Shown here one piece after another: positions 22,897 to 34,830 of a stretch of 64,000 nt of DNA. Each line of letters starts with the position of its first letter. Position 1 is the first letter of the stretch. The notes under the pieces are model-generated. The model had not been told where the DNA came from. It ran no database searches and was given only the letters and a program-made list of their open reading frames with translations. Location of the stretch: NCBI RefSeq assembly GCF_009905375.1, contig NW_027417598.1:62001-126000 (forward strand). Direction: 5' to 3'. The translations under genes and the position numbers were made by a program. Source of the DNA: Apium graveolens. Its lineage: Eukaryota; Streptophyta; Magnoliopsida; Apiales; Apiaceae.

Positions 22897-22991
22897 GAAT
22901 TATATTTTTCTTGCTACTTGCAACAAGTTCTAAAAACAATGAAGAAAATGCTCTAAGTGCCTTCCCTTTCTCCTATTCATCAATGTACCGT
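22897..22991 (+). other. exon-like frame with a hydrophobic start (U1)
   Basis: Preceded by a good splice acceptor (TTTTCACAG) and followed by a donor (CGT|GTAAGG), the frame reads IIFFLLLATSSKNNEEN then ALSAFPFSYSSMYR. The hydrophobic start followed by a polar stretch resembles a secretion signal. The frame is kept in U2 and U3. No family is recognised. It may be an exon of the module whose last part is the glycine-rich frame at 23420, but the splice phases (0 here, 2 there) do not join directly, so at least one more exon would be needed. Confidence 0.3.
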
Positions 22992-23419
22992 GTAAGGTTT
23001 CTTTGTTATTTTTTAACTTTTACCATGCCAATATATATTATAAATATAAATACACATAGTACAAGTGGATCTATGTGCCGTGTGTTTTTTATTTTTTTAA
23101 TGTATATATGACAAACAACTCTAAATTACTCTTTGTTGACCTAATAACACATGAAGTTTACGTATATTAGGAGTTTCCCATATCACCAAGCCCCAGAACT
23201 CTTTAACTTCATTTCACAACACACATGGTTGAAAATGAGATTTCTTACTTGATAGAGATGTAGGCTTTGTTTTGGAAATTTTTTAGTGTTTGAAGAAATT
23301 ATATTTTCAATACATGAATACCTAGGGTCACCATTTTCAGTCTCACTAGAACCCGTTGCTTAGTAACTTCTATTGATCCATAACTATTTGAAAAGTATAG
23401 AGTTATGGTTTTTCTTTAA

Positions 23420-23923
23420 TCCAGTAGTAATATTGTTGGCGGTGTTACTGGTGGTGGTAATTTTACTAGTCCAATTTGTGGCACTAGTAGTTGTAATCTT
23501 AGGAGTAAAATTTGTGGTGGGATTGTTTGTGGTGAAGTTTGTGCTAACTTAAGGTGTATCATTGGTGGTAACTTTAATAATGGCATGAGTGTTAGTAGCA
23601 TTGGTGGTATATTGGGTAGTTTTAATACTGTGATTAATGGCAGCATGACTAGCATCTTTAGTGGTTATATTGGTGGTACAAGAAATGATAATATTAGTAT
23701 TGGATTTGCTGGAATTGATGGTGCCATTGGTCTTGGAGCTCTTATTTGTGCAATTGGTGGCATTGAAAGGGGTGATCTTTGCTGGAGAATTGGTGGTGGT
23801 ATTATTGGTGTTGGTATTGAAGTTCGTGCTAGCTTAAGCAGTTCCATCCATGGCCAGTTAGCATTGATGTTATATTGGTTAGTCTTAGCAGTGGCATTGG
23901 TATTGGAATTGGTGGTAGATTAG
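23420..23923 (+). other. Gly/Ser/Ile-rich open frame (U1)
   Basis: After a pyrimidine run and AATCCAG (a plausible splice acceptor at 23424), 168 codons are open to the stop at 23921-23923. The frame is rich in Gly, Ser, Ile and Asn with repeated IGG, SGI and GGI steps, e.g. IGGTRNDNISIGFAGIDGAIG. The DNA is a degenerate run of GGTGGTA-like units, so the protein may simply reflect repeat DNA. Compared with U2 this copy has extra Cys and shifts frame after SSSIHGQ. No known family; a glycine-rich cell-wall-type protein is one possibility. Confidence 0.35.
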
Positions 23924-24090
23924 TGATCGTATTGGTGGGGGAATGGCTAGTTGCCATTGTGGTAGCATTGGTGTTATATTGGTTAGTCTTATTAGTGGTA
24001 ATTTATGGTAGCATTGCTGGTAGCTTTAGTGGTAGCACTGGTTGTATATTAGGTTACATTAGTAGTTGATTTAGCTTCGGAGATGGTGGT

Positions 24091-25014
24091 TGTGACGCCC
24101 TCCGAACCCGGGTCAGAAGTTTGGGGTTCACAACACACATATTATATAAACCTGTATATGAAATATTATATACAATTATCCTTATTTACGCAACCACGGA
24201 TCCCAACAGGTGAAAGTATGAAAACCAACCACAACCTTGACTTTTATTACGTCATATCAAATCCCAACTAGTTTAACTTACAACTGAAAATGAAATCATT
24301 CTTACAAACTTGCATAACTCAAACTAGCTCGATCCAACTCAACCGGGAATCCTAGATCGCATACTGGACTGGGGATCCTCGTTACCAACAATTTCCATTT
24401 TAACTGTAGAATGACCTAAACAGATTCACACGGGTGAGCTAACTAGCTCAGCAAGTTATAATAACAATAACTGGGTGTAAACAATGATCAATTGAAATGA
24501 TTCATAGGAATCTAGTTCCTTGTTAAGCAATTGTTAGGCTGCTGATAAGTGACACACTAACCCCGATCAAGGCACACAACTCTGCTCTCTATACCGGATC
24601 CAAGGCATACATTGGCCTAATATGACCACCAATCTGGTCTGAACACGAATCTGTTCCATATTTATAAATCTATCCAATTCTATAACAATTCAACATGATA
24701 AATATTATAATTCAATAAAACAGAATCATAATTAATAATGATAAAACATTTATTTCAGAGTATAATGTAATTCATAAATATCACCAGGGTATATCAGGGT
24801 ATGTACGAGGAATAGCTTCCAGCCTGTAGGAGAATCAGGTATTAGATGAATAATGGTTATACAAGGTTTAGTTCACTATACCATATAATTTCTTTTGCAA
24901 CCAGATTTTTAAAAACTGTCTAAAAAACGTTGCTGTTGAAAGGTGATTTCATGTCTATTGCAAGGGATTTTAAAAACATTGCAACTGAATCAACAAAATT
25001 TCGAGGTCGTTACA
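24091..25014. repeat. solo LTR, U1 copy (924 bp)
   Basis: Starts TGTGACGCCC and ends GGTCGTTACA, giving nearly inverted ends (TGTGACG / CGTTACA) typical of gypsy LTRs. No primer site or purine tract flanks it, so it is taken as a solo LTR. The flanking five bases (GTGGT, AATAC) do not form a target duplication. A ~43-bp deletion at about 24539, between GTTAG repeats, distinguishes it from the U2 and U3 copies. Confidence 0.68.
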
Positions 25015-25876
25015 AATACATGTTATTACAATACATTATATAATCATTACAGTAGATCAGAAATTTGGACCCAAAAGTTAGGCGGTCTTGTTCAAAACTT
25101 GTGAGCGGGCTTGCTGAAATTATTTTCTCGGCTGTCTATTAAATAAAAAAAAACACAGACTGTCAACCAATCTCCACTGCGGCGAAAGATTAAATCTTTG
25201 CTGAAATATTTCTCTCAAACACTGAATATTAAATCTTTGTAAAGACTCAAGCTGCAAGTCGATTAAATCTCGGAAAAGATTAAACCTTGAACGAAATGTA
25301 TTTTTTTCCTAAATCATCTTTCCTAAAGTTCTTTTAATTCACTAAAATAATTTAGGAGAAGATTAAATTTGGTCGATTATTATTAAATATTGTTTAATTT
25401 ACCTCCTTGCTTTTTTGTTTTAATGTTATTTTGTGTTTGGGATCTTTTATCAAGGTTACACTATGTGTTAATTAGGGTTTATTTATTAAATCATGTTTAT
25501 ATGTCAATCGTGTCTTATTATCAGTTCTGAGTTGTATTGGGATTTGTTTGGAATGACATTGGTAAGAAATTGTGAGGAATCACTTGTTGTTGTAAAAGTA
25601 GGATTTGTATTTTGGATTTTTTGTTTGCACCGTGTGCTTATAGTTTGTTAATCTTTATAGAATGAAGTACTACAAAGAAGAAATTCAATACTTTCAGATA
25701 TTTTATTATATATTGACTCGTTAAATAAAAAACTTGTGTCCAATCGCCTAGGTCATATAAAGGTGTTTGTATACTTGTTTATTAATAATCAATTAAGCAA
25801 GTGTTATTATAATTCACATCTTGTAATTTTTTAATGGTTTCATTTTAAAAAAAAGATAAACGAAAATTGTGAGAAA
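25015..25876. other. unit DNA with short GATTAAATCT repeats, no gene
   Basis: Contains four loosely repeated GATTAAATCT or ATTAAATCTT steps near 25189-25290. Minus-strand frames across them are not supported. Confidence 0.5.
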
Positions 25877-26373
25877 ATGACCCAAGATACGGGAAGTGAG
25901 AAGAAATGTGTTGAAAGAAGAGATACCACAAGTGTTAATAACAAGAATAGTTCAAGGACGGAGAGGCCATATGTTATTAATATAAATAACGAAGAAAATG
26001 ACATCTATAGTTTTGATGGAGGACATTGCTCTGCAACTATGATGTTGCTTCCTACTACAGGGAAACGTATCAAGTTAGCAAAAGTGGAAAGGTTGCCATC
26101 TTTTATAACATGGATTCCCTTTGATAGGTAAAACATTTTCTGCTCTTTTTTTGACAACTCCTTATCATTTGGTGATAAGAAATTAAATTAAATTACAATA
26201 TGAGATTCTCAGATTGTTATTTACAAATCCCGGTATCTAACTTTCTCTTTGCAAGGTGGTTTCTCCACAAACTTGGATCAAATCGACTCATCAAAAAAGC
26301 ATCTTCTGCTCAAGATAAAACATCAGAGTCAGGAGGAACATCTCGATTTGGTCGCTTTGGCTTTGGCTCATAG
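25877..26373 (+). pseudogene. two-exon-like frame, faintly similar to the N-terminal region of plant E(z) proteins (U1)
   Basis: ATG at 25877 opens 83 codons (MTQDTGSEKKCVERRDTTS...) ending ERLPSFITWIPFDR. A donor follows at 26128 (GATAG|GTAAAA). The acceptor ...TTTGCAAG at 26255 rejoins the frame as DRWFLHKLGSNRLIKKASS and on to RFGRFGFGS and TAG at 26371-26373, 122 codons in all with a 128-bp intron. The segment VERLPSFITWIPLDR recalls the PYTTWIFLDR motif of plant Enhancer-of-zeste homologues (CLF, SWN), polycomb histone methyltransferases. The second exon does not resemble them and there is no SET or CXC domain. A captured, chimeric gene fragment is most likely; chance similarity is possible. 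Confidence 0.35.
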
Positions 26374-26824
26374 TTATAAACAAAAATACTGAAACCATGA
26401 CAAGACAAACAGGTATATTGTAATTATGGGACATGCATATCTGATATTCCTTGTTATGGCCTCCACATCTACATGGATTCCACTATGATTTAGTTGGATA
26501 GTACACACACATATGTTTTTTTCTATCGCTTTACATGGTTTTGTTTCTGCTCGGGTAAGTTGTTTAAATTTACTTCAAAGTTTACCATTTTGTTTGACAT
26601 ATGGTTATTTGATTAAGGTTGTGTCAAATTTTTCCCTTTTTGTAAACTTTTTTTAATTATTATTTCACAATCACTAGATCATAGTACCTATTAGGGAGTA
26701 GGAAGTTAAGAATGTAGTCTTTTTCATGCATTAATACAAGTCACTAGATCCACATGGGTCGAACCCGACATTTTTCAAATATATTGAAATATTTTCAAAA
26801 GATATGTTGTTTTATTTTGTCAGA
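26374..26824. other. unit DNA, no gene recognised
   Basis: No supported coding frame. GGGTCGAACCCG at about 26757 looks like part of a tRNA T-arm but nothing else of a tRNA is present. Confidence 0.5.
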
Positions 26825-27160
26825 TTTTCTTTGATACAGAACATGGGCCAAGGGAACTAAATCTTATGCTTGTATGTCTTATTTCTATGGTTAAACAACC
26901 CAAACATATGTAAGATCTTTGACCTATCTATCTTTATAATGTTCTCATGCACATACTATTGAAGGTGGTGGTGAATAAGTTAAAACTATGTTTAATCTAG
27001 ACAGTGTCTAACAAACAGAGTGCTTTTAATGAAGGGAGACTATTAGTTCATAATACAATGATTGCATTTGAAGTCACAATGGAAAAAAAGGGCGTGGTTG
27101 GGTTAGAATTGATATTTAAGGCATAAGATAGGTTGGAATGGAGATTTATTGATATAACGA
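26825..27160 (+). pseudogene. L1-like LINE reverse-transcriptase remnant (U1)
   Basis: Translated across breaks, it reads PRELNLMLVCLISMVKQPKHM, then PIYLYNVLMHILLKVVVNKLK, then VSNKQSAFNEGRLLVHNTMI and AFEVT. This follows the plant L1 RT order (LIPK..., RPISLCNV..., VLANRLK..., QSAFxxGR, NxxxAFE). Only the first RT motifs are left; there is no YxDD box, endonuclease or RNase H. Several stops are present. The U2 copy (48361) is better preserved, with LIPKVKQLKHMADLRPI. Confidence 0.75.
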
Positions 27161-28253
27161 TTAAAGTTCTCTTTTACAACTTAAAAAACTTTGGTACGCT
27201 TTATTCTCTCCTTTTTACCATGTACCAGATTCAAGTATCGGCCACTAGAACTCAATTTTTTAATTATATGGATAAAAAGAATTTTAACATAGAATTGATT
27301 TGTTGAGAAATATGTGTAAGTAAAACTAAATTGAACACAATTTGTCTCTCTAATTAATAACCACTCTTTAATTTTGATCAAATTTCTCCATTTCGAAGTA
27401 CTACATTAGAAAAAATTATAGCCTCCATGTATTGAGAAATACATGTATATAACACTCTATAATCCACCAGCATACGAGGAAAATTGGAATGTTTCTATCA
27501 TCTCTATTATTTTCTTATTTATTTTAAATTTAGATTAATTTTAATTTCCATATTGTTGACCATGTTTATTAGATTTAAGGTTTAAGAAATCAAATACCAT
27601 TACTCAGCTATCATATCACACATTACCATTCTCTTATAGAGGAACTAAAATAAATTGGGGATATTTTGATAATGTTTTTGGAGAAAACCTTACCATTTAG
27701 CAATATCATTATATATCATTAAGAATACAATGATGATCCATTGGTACATCAAGCATTTGTGATATTGATGACAAAGTTGTTCTCAGAGAACGATAAGTTA
27801 TTAATTTTTGATTCTCTTGGAAAGTGTTTTTATATATTTCTAGGATTTAACATAGAGTTATTATATGATTTTATGTGCGAAAATTCACAAGCGACAATAT
27901 CTCATAGTGTTTAAAATCTGGATTTTATACAAAATTTTGAGGCCCAAGAATGGTACAAATTACCGCACGTCCAAATTAGATATATGTAAAAAACTTAATT
28001 TTATTACCTTTCGTTTCTTCGAAAAATTATGTACATTTGTTAAATTTTCTTTAAATATATTAAAGATGTGTAAAATTTTATCCGATTTAGAATTTTATTC
28101 CAAAATATTTTAGTGTAAAAAATTGGATGAAAAATAAAACTATCAAAAAAATTATTTCGATATTTTTAAAATTCCGAATTTGAGTTAATCCAAGTTTTTC
28201 TCTTTAGGAGAGAAGCAAAATTTTATAATAAAATATATGTACAGAGAGCTTCG
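27161..28253. other. AT-rich tail of U1, no gene recognised
   Basis: Only accidental frames. Near 27914 the sequence TAGTGTTTAAAATCTGGATTTT joins DNA that in U2 is separated by about 1.9 kb containing AGT1 exons (49470-51392), so U1 and U3 have lost that part. Confidence 0.6.
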
Positions 28254-29457
28254 GGCCTTTTTAAATATGACTTTCTTAAGATCGAATCAGACGAGTTTTT
28301 CAATTTTTTTTATGGTTTATATTTAACACTAAATATAATTTATTTTAATATAGCCTTTATCAGTATTAAATACCTTATTTACAAATATTGATTCAATAAT
28401 AATTAGTCGATTTAGTTGTTATATAATTGGACTTTAAATTGGATCCTGAAAAATTGTTCATTATTTTTATCGAATTGTTTAAACTTATATTTTTTCTAAA
28501 ATACTAGGTGTTGTTGGGAGGCCATAAAGATAAAACAATTTTTTTTTCATATTCAGTATATAACATATTTTCTTATTCATTTATTAATGTTGTGTATTTT
28601 TTTAGAAAAGACATATTAATATTCATTAATCTTTACATTTATATATTTTATATAAGTTACTTTATATTTCAATATTAAGTATTTAATTTGTACAATTTAT
28701 TTTGCAAACATAAATATTTTTATGATGATTAATTAAGTTTTATTTTTTACAATATTATATTTTCCTTGTAAATTTGAGAATAATGTGTTTTTTTTATCAT
28801 AACAATTTATGAGTTCATGTTCTTTATTTTATCCTTAGAATGACGTCTCAATAATGTGTTTAACATATTTTATTAGCAAGAAAATCATAAAAACTAATTT
28901 ACACTAATTGATATCTTTTCAATTTAAATAAATATTGACTTTAGTATCAATATTTCATATAAATTTCCAAAAGTTGATTGTTCAACCGTGTTAGTTTAAC
29001 AAGATAATATCATTGAACAAAATAAAATATACATGTTTAAATTATTTAATCTCCATTAATATATTTTGTAACTTTTACCTAAAATTATGAAAAGCCCTTT
29101 ATAATAGAAAAAAGTCTAATCATATATAAAATAAAATTTACTTTGTTAGAAATACACAACATTATACAATTTTTTGTGAGCATAGTTTGTACTCTTGTAA
29201 TGTATCATCCCAATTATTCTTCTGGTCAAAACATGCTTCAATTCTTCTTCTTGCTGATCAAGGCTTGCTTCTTCTCAGAGTTTGGCTTTATGAATGAGCA
29301 GCAAAGTGTCAGACTTCATCACAATTATAGCACTTGATCTTTGACTTGTAATTTTCCCATACCTTGACTCCTTGCGATCATTTTTCCTTTAATTCCTCTT
29401 ATCAGGGTAAAGTTTGAGTAACTACAGCCTTTTTTTCAAAAACATTTTTTTCCCATA
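28254..29457. repeat. second, truncated start of the unit
   Basis: Repeats 17950-19150 and matches 62814-64000. It breaks off near 29450 in a run of T, where CCCATATTGATGACAAAG from the unit tail (27762) follows. Confidence 0.8.
29140..29445 (-). pseudogene. copia gag zinc-knuckle remnant in the truncated unit
   Basis: Minus-strand equivalent of the knuckle region at 18890-19130, with the complement of the Cys-Tyr-Asn-Cys codons near 29322-29333. It contains stops, and the rest of the gag is missing because the unit is cut at about 29457. Confidence 0.6.
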
Positions 29458-29823
29458 TTGATGACAAAGTTGTTCTCAGAGAACGACAAGTTATTAATTT
29501 TTGATTATCTTGGAAAGTGTTTTTATATATTTCTACGATTTAACATAACGTTATTATATGATTTTTTGTGCGAAAATTCACAAGCGACAATATCTGATAG
29601 TGTTTATAATACATAAGTTGTATTACACAAAATGTGATCATATATTATTGATTCTAGAAAACTACAATAATTATTGAATTCACTTTATATGTTGAAATAT
29701 ATCTGACCCACCTAACCCTCCTAACAGAGAGTCTTATATATTATTTTTATATATAAATAAGAAGTCATGAGTTGCTTATGCAATGAGAGCCAAAAAAGGT
29801 GAAACAAATTGAACGGGAGATTT

Positions 29824-30458
29824 TGTACTGCTTCCATTCAACTTTTATGTGGTCTGAGAGCATCCCTTGATCTAATTATCGAGGAAAGACTTGATAACGT
29901 ATTAGCAAGGCACACTCCCCTTGCAAAACAAGAAGTTAAATGCTTTGTTCTTATATGCAGCTTAAGCAAAACACTAAAAATACTTTTGGTTTGATTGTGT
30001 ATTCTTTGTGAGATGCATAGAAAGTAGAAACATGTTGAAATCTTTATTTGTAGATACAAGGTAAATATTACACACCAGTTCAGTTTACAGATGATTTAAG
30101 AATTACATGTTTAATGATTTTAATTGTAGTAGATTTTTATTTCATTATCTAATTGCTTGAATTTTAAGAATCGGATTATTCTGTGTTCATCTCTGTTTTA
30201 CAATTTTTGATATTGTGTGACTATATGTTCATATCACATGTTTGTTGTGGAGGCTTGGGGGCTGAAAAACTGCACTGAGAAAGAGAAACGGTTTAGTCAT
30301 ATTAGTCATATTGTTACTACCCTTATGGTACCTGCTTACATTTATAGTTCAGAAGTTATTATAAGGGCATAGAATGATACAACTGCATCTTATGGCTTGG
30401 ACTTAATAAAGTAGCATGAAAGGATTCGAGGATATATCATGTTAGAAATCTAAATGAG
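29824..30458 (+). pseudogene. AGT1: serine--glyoxylate aminotransferase 3' exons, relic i
   Basis: The first exon piece (29824 to about 29937) reads CTASIQLLCGLRASLDLIIE then ERLDNVLARHTPLA. The second (30241-30458) reads VVEAWGLKNCTEKEKRFSH, then VTTLMVPAYIYSSEVIIRA. These match the C-terminal part of plant AGT1, the peroxisomal enzyme that transaminates glyoxylate with serine in photorespiration. The donor after the second exon (AATGAG|GTATAT) is intact and the introns are present, so the copy came from DNA, not from mRNA. Stops (RA*NDTT) and a damaged first donor make it non-functional. It is cut at about 30610, before the last exon. Upstream exons, including the PLP-binding lysine region, are absent. 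Confidence 0.88.
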
Positions 30459-30754
30459 GTATATTGTAATTTCTTATATTTAATGTTATAGATTTTGTTG
30501 CATCTACATATTGACCAGAGACAAGATTAATAGTAAAATATGTTAGTTCCTCAATTCTCTTTGAGAAGCTTTAACAAAACTATGTCAAATGCATAATATG
30601 AGCCATAACAATTATATTTGTTAAAAAGAAAAAAATTGAAATTTGTAATAAGAAATTGATACTAAGATAAAAAAACAATTTAAACTATATTGGGCATATT
30701 GAAACAATTATATACAATTTTTCCTCCAAAATAAAGGATATAAAAAGGTATGTA

Positions 30755-30763
30755 AAACCCTAA
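30755..30763 (+). promoter_or_regulatory. AAACCCTAA telo-box-like motif, unit A first patch
   Basis: Same patch as at 22303; the preceding TGGGCC is changed to TTCCTCC and the TATA box is CTATGAAAAAG. It lies about 650 bp upstream of AGT1 relic ii on the same strand. Confidence 0.35.
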
Positions 30764-31402
30764 TATAGGTACAAGGGGGCCATGAAATAGTGTTTTGGAG
30801 TTATTTGTATTCTCTATGAAAAAGTTTTTTGGTGATGTAAGCTTAAACACATCTTTAAATGAATTGGTGGAGGACTAATCAAATGAACTGGTTGGGGACT
30901 AACCCAATAAGGTTTAGAGGTTATCATGAATTGATGTTGGTTAACAAGATTAAAGTAATAATTTATATTTCCCTGTTTCTTCATTTTCCTTTCATATGTG
31001 TTTTTTGCAAAAACTTTTGGTAAAAATCAAATACTATAATAATATCCCATTTTCCTTTTATATATGTAAGTAAATTTACTGACCTTGATGTCAAGAATTA
31101 TCCTTTCAATATTATATGTCAAAGTTAGAAAAAAATTCACTTACATTTGTATTAATATTTTTGTTCTTCATAAATAATCAAATACATGATATATTAAAAA
31201 ATGAAAATTTAAAAAAAAGAAGCGCCCACATTATTTATAATTTATGTTCATATTTGTTGAATTGAATTCAATTTATATGTTAAAATATATCTGACCCTCC
31301 TAACAGAGAGTCTTATATATTATTTTTATATATAAACAAGAAGTCATGAGTTGCTTATGCAATGAGAGCCAAAAAAGGTGAAACAAATTGAACAAGAGAT
31401 TT

Positions 31403-32496
31403 TGTACTCCATCCATTCAACTTTTATCTGGTGTGAGAGCATCACTTGATCTAATTATCGAGGAAAGACTTGATAACCTAATAGCAAGGCACACTCCCCT
31501 TGCAACAACAACAAGTTAAATGCTTTGTTCTTATATGCAGCTTAAGCATAATACTGAAAATACTTTTTGTTTGATTATGTATTCTTTGTGAGATGCATAG
31601 AAAGTAGAAATATGTTGAATCCTTTATTTGTAGATACAATGTAAATATTACAAATCATGGCAGTTTATAGATGATTTAAGAATTACAAGTGCAATGATTT
31701 TAATTGTAGTCGATTTTTATTTCATCATCTAATTGCTTACAGAATTTTAAGAATCGGATTATTCCGTCATCATCTCTGTTTTACATTTTTGGATATTGTG
31801 TGACTATATGTTCATATCATAGGTTTGTTTTGGAGGCCTGGTGGCTGAAAAACTTCACTGAGAAAGATGAACCGTTTAGTTATATTATTCATATTGTTAC
31901 TGCATTTATGGTACCTGCGTACATTAATAGTTGAGAAGTTATTAGAAGGGCATAGAATGATACAACTGTATCTTATGGCTTGGACTTAATATAGTAGCAT
32001 GAAAGGAGTTGAGGATAGATCATGTGAGAAATCTAAATGAGGTATATTTTCATTTCTTATATTCAATGTTATAGATTTTGTTGCATCTACATATTGACCA
32101 GAGACAAGATTAATAGTAAAATATGTTAGTTTCTCAATTCTCTTTGAGAAGCTTTAACAAGCTTTAACAAAACTATGTCAAATTCATAATATGAGCCATA
32201 ACCTTGTATCCTACTTCCTTTTGTAAGACCACACAATCACTCATAGACCACATAAGTTATAAATATTTTCTCTATTTACCTCTTACTAACCATTTCGAAA
32301 AACAATGAAATATTTATAAATATTATACTATAAACTTACAGGCTGTCTTACTGGTATGGAGATGATTCTTAAGGATGTTAGTTACTTGGTACAACTTTGA
32401 AGTGGGGTTGCTGCAGCTTCTGCATACTTGGAGAACAACTTGCCCATGATTCTATCCTCTCAATTACCCATTAGTGATTGCAGCAACTATTTCTAA
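31403..32496 (+). pseudogene. AGT1: serine--glyoxylate aminotransferase 3' exons, relic ii (unit A)
   Basis: Three exon pieces with introns between. 31403-31515 reads CTPSIQLLSGVRASLDLIIE and ARHTPLA. 31824-32041 begins EAWWLKNFTEKDEPFS and ends at an intact AATGAG|GTATAT donor. 32342-32496 reads GCLTGMEMILKDVSYLVQL, a stop, SGVAAASAYLENNLPMI. These are the C-terminal exons of plant AGT1. A 26-bp loss before the last exon removed the proper acceptor and the LQVI codons seen at 34831. Several stops lie in the second exon. The peroxisomal SRI end of AGT1 is replaced by a run-on ending SDCSNYF. Confidence 0.9.
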
Positions 32497-33058
32497 ATCA
32501 TTTTATGCTAAATACTATGCTATCTTATACCTCTAAAAATTTAATTTGATTAAATGTTGTCATGGTAATATTAATTTGTACATGACAATTAATTTTCTAA
32601 TTATTGTGAGAGTTTTTTAGAGTTGAATCTATTATAGTAGTACTTCTATTATTGTTAGTTAGGGTTGTAGTAGTACATATATTATTGTTAGTTGTGGTGA
32701 GTAGGCAATTTATATATAATTTCACTAAATAAAATTTAAAACTCTCAAGAAAATGTCATTTTCAAGTTAAGATTTTTATACAATGCTTACCACTTAATTT
32801 ATAGAAACTCATTTTATTTACAATATAAAATAAATTATAGTAATGCTTGTTTACCTATGCTTGTAAATCAATACCCAATTAGTTTATATAATACATGGAG
32901 CAGACTTTGTTAAATTATATTTTTATAAAATGAAAAAAATTGAAATTTGTAATAAGAAATTAATACTAAGATAAAAAAACAATTTAAACTATATTGAGCC
33001 AATTGAAGTAATTATATACAATTTTGCGTGCAAAATAAAGGATATGAAAAGGTAGGTA

Positions 33059-33067
33059 AAACCCTAA
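33059..33067 (+). promoter_or_regulatory. AAACCCTAA telo-box-like motif, unit A second patch
   Basis: Second promoter-like patch of unit A, upstream of the glycine-rich frame; the TGGGCC motif is changed (TTGCGTGC). Confidence 0.35.
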
Positions 33068-33620
33068 TATAGGTAAAGGGGGCCATGAAATAGTATTTTG
33101 GAGTTATTTGTATTCTCTATGAAAAAGTGTTTTGGTGTGTAAGGTTAAACACATCTTTAAATGAATTGGTGGGGACTAATCAAATGAACTGGTGGGGGAC
33201 TAAGCCAATAAGGTTTAGAGGTTATCATGAATTGATGTTGTTTAACAAGATTAAAGTAATAATTTATATTTCCCCGTTTCTTCATTTTCCTTTCATATGT
33301 GTTTTTTGCAAACACTTTTGGTAAATATCAAATACTATAATAATATCCCATTTTCCTTTTATATATGTAAGTAAATTTACTGACCTTGATGTCAAGAGTT
33401 ATCCGTTCAATATTATATGTCAAAGTTAGAAAAAAATTCACTTACGTTTCTATTAATATTTTTGTTCCTCATAAATAATCAAATACATGATATATTAAAA
33501 TTGAAAATTTAAAGAAAAGAAGCCCACACATTATTTATATTTTATGTTCATATTTGTTGAATTGTACTATTCAATTTATTTTATGTTTGTGTGTGACCTT
33601 ACTTTAGAGAATTTGCACAA

Positions 33621-33716
33621 GAATTATATTTTTCTTACTACTTGCAACAAGTTCCAAAAACAATGAAGAAAATGCTAAAAGTCCGTTCCCTTTCTCCTCT
33701 TCATCAATCTACCATG
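33621..33716 (+). other. exon-like frame with hydrophobic start (unit A), degraded
   Basis: Equivalent of 22897-22991. The acceptor is mutated (GCACAAG for TTCACAG). The frame reads TSSKNNEENAKS then PFPFSSSSIYH. The copy in unit B is at about 38350-38440. Confidence 0.25.
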
Positions 33717-34144
33717 TAAGGTTTCTTTGTTATTTTTAACTTTTACCATGCCAATATATATCATAAATATAAATGCACATAGTACAAGTGGATCTATGTG
33801 GGGTATGTTTTTTATTTTTCTAATGTATATATGACAAACCACTCGAAATTAATTTATGTTACCTAATAACACACTAAATTTACTTATATATGGCGTTTCC
33901 ATCTCACTAAGCCCCCTCACTTTTTAACTTAATTTCACAAGACACATGATTGAAAATGAGATTTTTTACTTGATAGAGATGTGGGGTTTTTTGTGAAATT
34001 TTTTTAGTGGTGTAAGAACTTATATTTTCAATACATGAATAGGTAGGTCACCATTTTCAGCCTCACTAGAACCCATTCCTCATGTAACTACTATAGATCC
34101 GTAACAATTCGAAAAGTATAGAGTTATAAGTTTTTCTCAAATCC

Positions 34145-34495
34145 AGTAGTAATATTGTAGGCGGTGTCATTGGTGGTGGTAATTTTACTAGTCCAATTGG
34201 TGGTACTAGAAGTCGTAATCTTAGGAGTGGAATTCGTGGTGGGATTGTTGGTGGTAAAGTTTATGCTACCTTACGGAGTATCATTGGCGGTAACTTAAAT
34301 AATGGCATCAGTGGTAGTATCATTGGTGGTATAGTTGCATTGATAGCATGACTAGCACCTTTAGTGGTTACATTAGTGGTACCTGAAACCATAATATTAG
34401 CAGTGGATTTGGTGGCATTGATGGTTACATTGCTGGTGGTGCTCTTATTAGTGTAACTGGTGACATTGGAAGCGGTAATCTTTGTTAGAGAATTG
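34145..34495 (+). pseudogene. Gly/Ser-rich frame, degraded (unit A)
   Basis: Starts after AATCCAG as in U1: SNIVGGVIGGGNFTSPIGG and so on to SGSIIGGIV. It then frameshifts near 34333 where about 60 bp are missing, and runs into AGT1 intron DNA at about 34497. Confidence 0.35.
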
Positions 34496-34830
34496 GTAGT
34501 TTATAGATGATTTAAGAATTACAAGTGCAATGATTTTAATTGTAGGGGATTTTTATTTCATCATCTAATTGCTTAGAGAATTTTAAGAATCCGATAATTC
34601 CGTGCTCATCTCTGTTTAACATTTTTTCATATTGTGTGACTATATTTTTGGATATATGTTCATAATATTAGCCACAACCTTGTATCCTACTTCCTTTTGT
34701 AAGACCACACAATCACTCATAAACCAGATAAGTTATAAATATTATCTTTATTTACCTCTTACTAACCATTTCGAAAAACAATGAAATATTTATAAATATT
34801 CTACTATAAACTTACAGGTGTTTTCTGTAG

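Larger units (their letters stand above)
17950..28253. repeat. large duplicated unit, copy U1
   Basis: This ~10.3-kb block and its continuation to about 29427 recur at 52524-64000 with the same order, orientation and nearly the same sequence, at an offset of 34.52-34.57 kb. A more diverged copy is at 41774-51735. The left edge is exactly the end of the gypsy fragment. At 28254 the unit start (CCTTTTTAAATATGACTTTC) appears again. Confidence 0.88.

Noticed and set aside
23416..23655. Pro/Leu-rich minus-strand frames opposite the glycine-rich region (also 44911-45150, 45160-45342)
   Set aside because: Antisense of GGT repeats gives Pro/Leu/Thr frames automatically. The plus strand has the splice-like context.
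26750..26775. Possible tRNA T-arm (GGGTCGAACCCG)
   Set aside because: Lacks one base of the B box, and no acceptor stem, D-arm or anticodon arm can be drawn around it.
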